The notes beneath the pieces are model-generated. The model made no database searches. It was not told the origin of the DNA and worked only from the letters and a program-made list of their open reading frames with translations. A stretch of 9,739 nucleotides of DNA, from positions 1 through 9,739 of the forward strand of contig DKJZ01000007.1 of the NCBI GenBank assembly GCA_002454975.1, given 5' to 3'. Of this stretch, positions 6,285 to 9,739 are shown one piece after another; within the stretch, counting starts at the first letter, position 1, and every line of letters starts with the position of its first letter. The DNA is from Hylemonella sp. UBA6679 (GTDB taxonomy: Bacteria > Pseudomonadota > Gammaproteobacteria > Burkholderiales > Burkholderiaceae_C). A program made the position numbers and the translations under genes.

Positions 6285-6986
6285 ATGTTGACTGTTCGCC
6301 GTTCTCAAGACCGTGGCCTGGCTGATTTTGGCTGGCTCAAGTCGTTTCACAGCTTTTCTTTTGGCAGTTATTTTGACCCGCAGCACATGGGCTGGGGCAA
6401 TTTGCGCGTGATCAACGAAGACCGCATTGCACCGGGCACAGGTTTTGGCACGCATGGGCACAGCGACATGGAAATCATCAGCTATGTGCTCTCAGGCAAC
6501 CTGGGCCACACCGACAGCATGGGCAACGTTAAGGGCATTCCGCCCGGTGATGTGCAGCGCATGAGCGCTGGGCGCGGCGTGACCCACAGCGAGCTCAACC
6601 ACGCCAAGGGCGAGACCACCCACTTTTTACAGATCTGGATTCAGCCCAATGTCAAAGGCATTGCGCCGAGCTACGAGCAAACCACGTTCCCTGAAGATCA
6701 AAAGCGTGGGCGTTTGCGCTTGGTGGCCTCCAACGATGCTGCACAAGGCTCGGTGAAAATCCATGCCGACGCCCGTTTGTACGCCGGCTTGTTTGATGGC
6801 GACGAGGCCGCCACCATCGATCTGGCGCCGGGCCGACTGAGCTATGTGCACCTGATTCGTGGTGATTTGACGGTCAACGGCGTGGCGCTGCAAACCGGCG
6901 ATGCCGCCATGATGTCTGAGGAAACCCAAGTCAGCGTGAGCGCAGGCAAGCAAGCCGAAGTGCTGGTGTTTGACCTGGCGGCTTGA
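6285..6986 (+). CDS. pirin-family bicupin, YhhW-like putative quercetin 2,3-dioxygenase
   Basis: The 233-residue product is a two-cupin pirin. The N-terminal cupin holds the metal site: His57 and His59 in FGTHGHSDMEI, and His101 and Glu103 in VTHSELNH. These positions equal those known for E. coli YhhW (231 residues) and nearly those of human pirin, so an Fe- or Cu-dependent site is expected. Bacterial pirins can cleave quercetin in vitro or bind other enzymes; the natural role is often unknown. The start is set by AAAGGAG at 6272-6278, and the N-terminus (LTVRRSQDRGLADFGWLKSF) matches the family. The gene is divergent from the YhaJ-like LysR gene and is followed by a likely terminator and then a flavodoxin-like gene. 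Regulation by the LysR protein is the natural inference. Family assignment is firm, substrate is not. Confidence 0.94.
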   Translation: MLTVRRSQDRGLADFGWLKSFHSFSFGSYFDPQHMGWGNLRVINEDRIAPGTGFGTHGHSDMEIISYVLSGNLGHTDSMGNVKGIPPGDVQRMSAGRGVTHSELNHAKGETTHFLQIWIQPNVKGIAPSYEQTTFPEDQKRGRLRLVASNDAAQGSVKIHADARLYAGLFDGDEAATIDLAPGRLSYVHLIRGDLTVNGVALQTGDAAMMSEETQVSVSAGKQAEVLVFDLAA

Positions 6987-6998
6987 TGTTGTGAATTG

Positions 6999-7028
6999 CT
7001 TGCCCCTGATCAGGCAAGTCTATTTTTT
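6999..7028 (+). terminator. likely intrinsic terminator after the pirin gene
   Basis: CTTGCC (6999-7004) pairs perfectly with GGCAAG (7013-7018) around an 8-base loop. Four bases later comes a run of six T (7023-7028). The stem is short (6 bp) and the T-run is slightly displaced, so termination may be partial and allow read-through into the flavodoxin gene. Confidence 0.55.
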
Positions 7029-7050
7029 CTAAACCTGAAGAGGATTGTTT

Positions 7051-7584
7051 ATGAGCAAAGTTGCTGTTGTTTTCCATTCTGGCTACGGCCACACCCAGCG
7101 CGTGGCGCAATTTGTGGCCGAGGGCGCCAACGCCCAGGTCATCACCATCGATGCCGATGGCAACATCACCGAGGTTGATTGGGCCACCCTGGACGCGGCT
7201 GACGCCATCATCTTTGGCTCGCCCACCTACATGGGCATGGCCTCGTGGCAGTTCAAAAAGTTTGCCGATGCGTCTTCCAAGCGTTGGTTTGGCAGCACCT
7301 GGAAAGACAAAGTGGCCGGTGGTTTCACCATCTCGGCCAGCCCCAGTGGCGACAAGCTCTCCACCATCCAGTACTTCATCACCCTGGCCATGCAACAGGG
7401 CATGGTGTGGGTGGGTCAGCCCGCCATGAACGACGGCACCATCAACCGCATCGGCTCCAACTCAGGTGTGATGGCCCAGGTCGGCCCCACCAGCCCGGCC
7501 GAAGACATCCCCCAGGGCGACCTGGACACCGCCAAGGCCTACGGCGCGCGTGTGGCGCAGGTCGCAGCCAAGCTGCGCGGCTGA
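7051..7584 (+). CDS. flavodoxin-family FMN protein, WrbA-like NAD(P)H:quinone oxidoreductase
   Basis: The 177-residue product has the flavodoxin-like fold. A beta strand MSKVAVVFHS leads into the FMN phosphate-binding loop HSGYGHT (residues 9-15), comparable to YSMYGHI in E. coli WrbA. Later come IIFGSPTYMGMASWQFKKF (about 54-71), the isoalloxazine-contact loop, and KDKVAGGFTISAS (about 86-97). WrbA enzymes reduce quinones by two electrons with NAD(P)H; this protein is shorter than E. coli WrbA (198), so a related flavodoxin/NADPH-dependent FMN reductase is the safer name. ATG 7051 is preferred to the TTG at 7045, because AGAGGA at 7038-7043 is well spaced for it and the family N-terminus starts there. 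It lies 64 nt after the pirin gene, beyond a possible terminator, and ends at its own strong terminator. Confidence 0.9.
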   Translation: MSKVAVVFHSGYGHTQRVAQFVAEGANAQVITIDADGNITEVDWATLDAADAIIFGSPTYMGMASWQFKKFADASSKRWFGSTWKDKVAGGFTISASPSGDKLSTIQYFITLAMQQGMVWVGQPAMNDGTINRIGSNSGVMAQVGPTSPAEDIPQGDLDTAKAYGARVAQVAAKLRG

Positions 7585-7605
7585 TCTGCCTTGCAAGCTT
7601 GAAAC

Positions 7606-7628
7606 AACCCGGCTGCGGCCGGGTTTTT
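7606..7628 (+). terminator. intrinsic terminator after the flavodoxin-like gene
   Basis: AACCCGGC (7606-7613) and GCCGGGTT (7618-7625) form a perfect 8-bp GC-rich stem with a TGCG loop, running straight into five T (7624-7628). It lies 21 nt after the stop codon and separates this unit from dnaE. Confidence 0.88.
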
Positions 7629-7689
7629 CAATGGGGATTGCCCTGAAAAAACAGCAGGGTGTGCGGCGGGTTTGGGCCTGCCAAAAATC

Positions 7690-7695
7690 TACAAT
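7690..7695 (+). promoter_or_regulatory. candidate -10 box of dnaE
   Basis: TACAAT matches the -10 consensus at five of six positions and ends only five bases before the dnaE ATG (7701). No good -35 hexamer is visible at 16-18 bp; the nearest TTG-containing hexamer (TTTGGG, 7671-7676) is only 13 bp away. If used, transcription would start at or next to the A of the start codon. Confidence 0.5.
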
Positions 7696-7700
7696 GGGGC

Positions 7701-9739
7701 ATGTTTGTTCACCTGCGCCTGCACACCGAGTTCTCTGTTGTTGACGGTACCAACCGCATCGACGAGGTTGTCAAAACCGCTGCGGCCGATGGCCAGCCGG
7801 CGCTGGCCATCACCGACCTGAACAACCTGTTCGGGGCCATCAAGTTTTACAAAGAGGCGCGTGGCAAAGGCGTCAAACCCATCATTGGTGCCGAGGTGCT
7901 GGTCGATGGTTTGGGCCGCGAGCCCGGTGACCTGGGTCGCCTCATTTTGCTGGTGCAAAACCGCCAGGGTTATTTGAACCTCTCTGAGCTTTTAGCCCGC
8001 GCTTGGACCCAGCATGTGGTCAAAGCCCAAGCGGTGCTCACCCTGGATTGGCTGCGCGAGCTCAACGAGGGGCTGATTGTGCTTTCAGGCGCGCAAGCCG
8101 GCCCTTTGGGCCAGGCCCTGGTGCAAGGCGACCCGGGACGCGCGCACGATGTGGCTTTGCAGCTGGGCAGCTTGTTTCCGCACCGCTTCTACGTTGAGTT
8201 GCAGCGCGCCGGACGCACGGACGACGAGTTGCACGTGGCCGCAGCTGTGCAACTGGCTGCCACCATGAAGCTGCCCGTGGTGGCCACCCACCCCGCGCAG
8301 TTCACCGCACCCGACGACTACGAGGCGCACGAGGCGCGTGTGTGCATTTCTGAAGGCGAAATTTTGGGTAACCAGCGGCGTGTGCGTAAGTTCACCCGTG
8401 AGCAGTATTTCAAATCGTCTGCGCAAATGGCCGAGCTGTTTGCCGATGTGCCCAGCGCGCTGAGCAACACCCTGGAAATTGCCAAGCGTTGCAACTTGTC
8501 GCTGGTGTTGGGTAAACCGCAGTTGCCCAACTACCCCACGCCACTGACCAATGGCGTGCCCATGCCCATTGAAGAGTATTTTCGCCAGCTCTCGCACGAA
8601 GGCCTGGAAGAACGCCTGGCGCATTTGTACCCCGATGCGGCTGTGCGCGATGCCCAGCGCCCGCGCTACCTGGAGCGCTTGGCCTTTGAGATCAACACCA
8701 TCTTGAAGATGGGCTTCCCGGGTTACTTTTTGATCGTGGGCGACTTCATCAACTGGGCCAAGAACAACGGCTGCCCGGTGGGACCGGGTCGTGGTTCGGG
8801 GGCGGGCTCTTTGGTGGCTTACGCGCTGAAGATCACCGATCTCGACCCACTGGAATACAACCTGCTGTTTGAGCGTTTTCTCAACCCCGAGCGGGTGTCC
8901 ATGCCCGACTTTGACATCGACTTTTGCCAAAGCAACCGCGATAGGGTGATCGACTACGTCAAAGAAAAATACGGCAAAGACGCGGTGAGCCAAATCGCAA
9001 CTTTTGGCACCATGGCTGCACGTGCGGCCATTCGCGACGTGGGCCGTGTGCTCGACATGAGCTACACCTTTTGCGATGGCATCAGCAAGCTCATTCCCAA
9101 CAAGCCCGGGCAACACATCACCATCGACGGCGCCATCAAGGCCGAGCCGATTTTGGCCGAACGTCTTGACAAAGAAGACGAGGTCAAAACCTTGTTGGCC
9201 CTGGCGCAAAAGCTCGAAGGCATGACGCGCAATGTGGGCATGCACGCCGGTGGCGTGTTGATTGCGCCGGGCAAGCTCACCGACTTTTGCCCGCTCTACC
9301 AACAGCCCGGCAGCGAGTCGGCGGTGAGCCAGTACGACAAAGACGATGTGGAAGCCATCGGCTTGGTGAAGTTCGACTTCTTGGGCCTGGCCACGCTGAC
9401 CATTTTGGAGATTGCGCGCGAGTTCATCATCAAGCGCCACCCGGGCCAAGAGAACTTTGCGTTTGAGAACATTCCGCTCAAAGACAAGCCCACTTACCAG
9501 CTGTTCCAAGAGGGCAAAACAGAGGCGGTGTTCCAGTTTGAAAGCCGCGGCATGCAAGGCATGTTGCGCGATGCCAAACCCACGCGCTTGGAAGACTTGA
9601 TCGCGCTCAATGCGCTGTACCGTCCCGGCCCGATGGACCTGATCCCGAGCTTTGTGGCGCGCAAGCACGGCCGCGAACCGGTGGAGTACCCGCACCCGTT
9701 GGTGGAGCAGGTGCTCTCAGAAACCTACGGCATCATGGT
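7701..9739 (+). CDS. dnaE: DNA polymerase III subunit alpha (3' truncated by window)
   Basis: DnaE is the catalytic subunit of the replicative polymerase. The frame runs from ATG 7701 off the right edge: 679 full codons of an expected 1,160-1,180. The PHP domain comes first (FVHLRLHTEFSVVDG, ALAITDLNNLFGAIKFY, PIIGAEVLV). The polymerase core follows: GPGRGSGAGS (361-370), then MPDFDIDFC with Asp403 and Asp405, and KFDFLGL with Asp559. These three aspartates correspond to E. coli catalytic Asp401, Asp403 and Asp555. SQIATFGTMAARAAIRDVGRV and ALYRPGPMDLIPSFVARKHG are also strongly conserved. The PHP metal ligands are degraded (Arg6, Leu40, Pro198/Gln200), so this domain should lack proofreading activity, as in E. 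coli. ATG 7701 is right because the family homology begins at residue 2. No Shine-Dalgarno at normal spacing is seen, and the gene is preceded by a terminator and a TACAAT box. Confidence 0.98.
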   Translation, partial: MFVHLRLHTEFSVVDGTNRIDEVVKTAAADGQPALAITDLNNLFGAIKFYKEARGKGVKPIIGAEVLVDGLGREPGDLGRLILLVQNRQGYLNLSELLARAWTQHVVKAQAVLTLDWLRELNEGLIVLSGAQAGPLGQALVQGDPGRAHDVALQLGSLFPHRFYVELQRAGRTDDELHVAAAVQLAATMKLPVVATHPAQFTAPDDYEAHEARVCISEGEILGNQRRVRKFTREQYFKSSAQMAELFADVPSALSNTLEIAKRCNLSLVLGKPQLPNYPTPLTNGVPMPIEEYFRQLSHEGLEERLAHLYPDAAVRDAQRPRYLERLAFEINTILKMGFPGYFLIVGDFINWAKNNGCPVGPGRGSGAGSLVAYALKITDLDPLEYNLLFERFLNPERVSMPDFDIDFCQSNRDRVIDYVKEKYGKDAVSQIATFGTMAARAAIRDVGRVLDMSYTFCDGISKLIPNKPGQHITIDGAIKAEPILAERLDKEDEVKTLLALAQKLEGMTRNVGMHAGGVLIAPGKLTDFCPLYQQPGSESAVSQYDKDDVEAIGLVKFDFLGLATLTILEIAREFIIKRHPGQENFAFENIPLKDKPTYQLFQEGKTEAVFQFESRGMQGMLRDAKPTRLEDLIALNALYRPGPMDLIPSFVARKHGREPVEYPHPLVEQVLSETYGIM

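Noticed and set aside
8085..9695. 536-codon open frame on the minus strand
   Set aside because: It is exactly antisense to dnaE, whose catalytic motifs are intact on the + strand. The absence of stops is a by-product of GC-rich codon bias, and the translation (His/Gln/Val-rich, no motif) resembles no family.
1..9739. CRISPR array, insertion sequence, tRNA or rRNA gene, defence or toxin-antitoxin genes
   Set aside because: I looked for direct repeats, transposase motifs, tRNA-like folds and small paired genes and saw none. Every long stretch is covered by a recognised gene, and no intergenic gap exceeds about 120 bases.

Overview
The window looks like core chromosome of a betaproteobacterium, most likely Burkholderiales and Comamonadaceae-like. 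I infer this from the GC-rich codon use, the near-consensus TACAAT -10 boxes placed very close to start codons, and the character of the proteins (DnaE, TrmB, GluQRS and the large FAD/Fe-S oxidoreductase). No taxonomic search was possible. I see no mobile element, CRISPR array, rRNA or tRNA gene, and coding density is about 95%.

Layout. (1) Positions 1-1266, + strand: the C-terminal Fe-S/CCG part of a large FAD-linked oxidoreductase whose N-terminus lies before the window. It converges, across a short intergenic region holding a hairpin, on (2) a five-gene minus-strand run read from 6180 down to 1335. In transcription order this is a LysR-type regulator (YhaJ-like), a renalase-like FAD oxidoreductase, gluQ (glutamyl-Q tRNA(Asp) synthetase), trmB (tRNA m7G46 methyltransferase) and an RluA-family pseudouridine synthase. 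Gaps are 31, 14, 46 and 15 nt, and trmB has a possible promoter of its own. (3) Divergent from lysR on the + strand is a pirin-family bicupin (6285-6986), then a WrbA/flavodoxin-like FMN protein (7051-7584), each followed by a likely intrinsic terminator. (4) From 7701 to the right edge runs dnaE, the DNA polymerase III alpha subunit, cut off by the window after 679 codons.

How the parts fit. LysR, pirin, flavodoxin and the FAD oxidoreductase form a plausible redox or electrophile-response locus. The lysR-pirin intergenic region carries a perfect inverted repeat with the T-N11-A signature expected of a LysR operator and a second dyad about 30 bp away. The three RNA-modification genes downstream form a housekeeping translation block, and dnaE is an independent replication gene that may be translated from a leaderless mRNA.

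I did not find a previously undescribed defence, mobile or metabolic system. The points most worth a second look are regulatory: the lysR-pirin operator layout and the dnaE promoter that almost touches its start codon. Very long open frames antisense to dnaE and to the flavoprotein/gluQ genes are codon-bias shadows.
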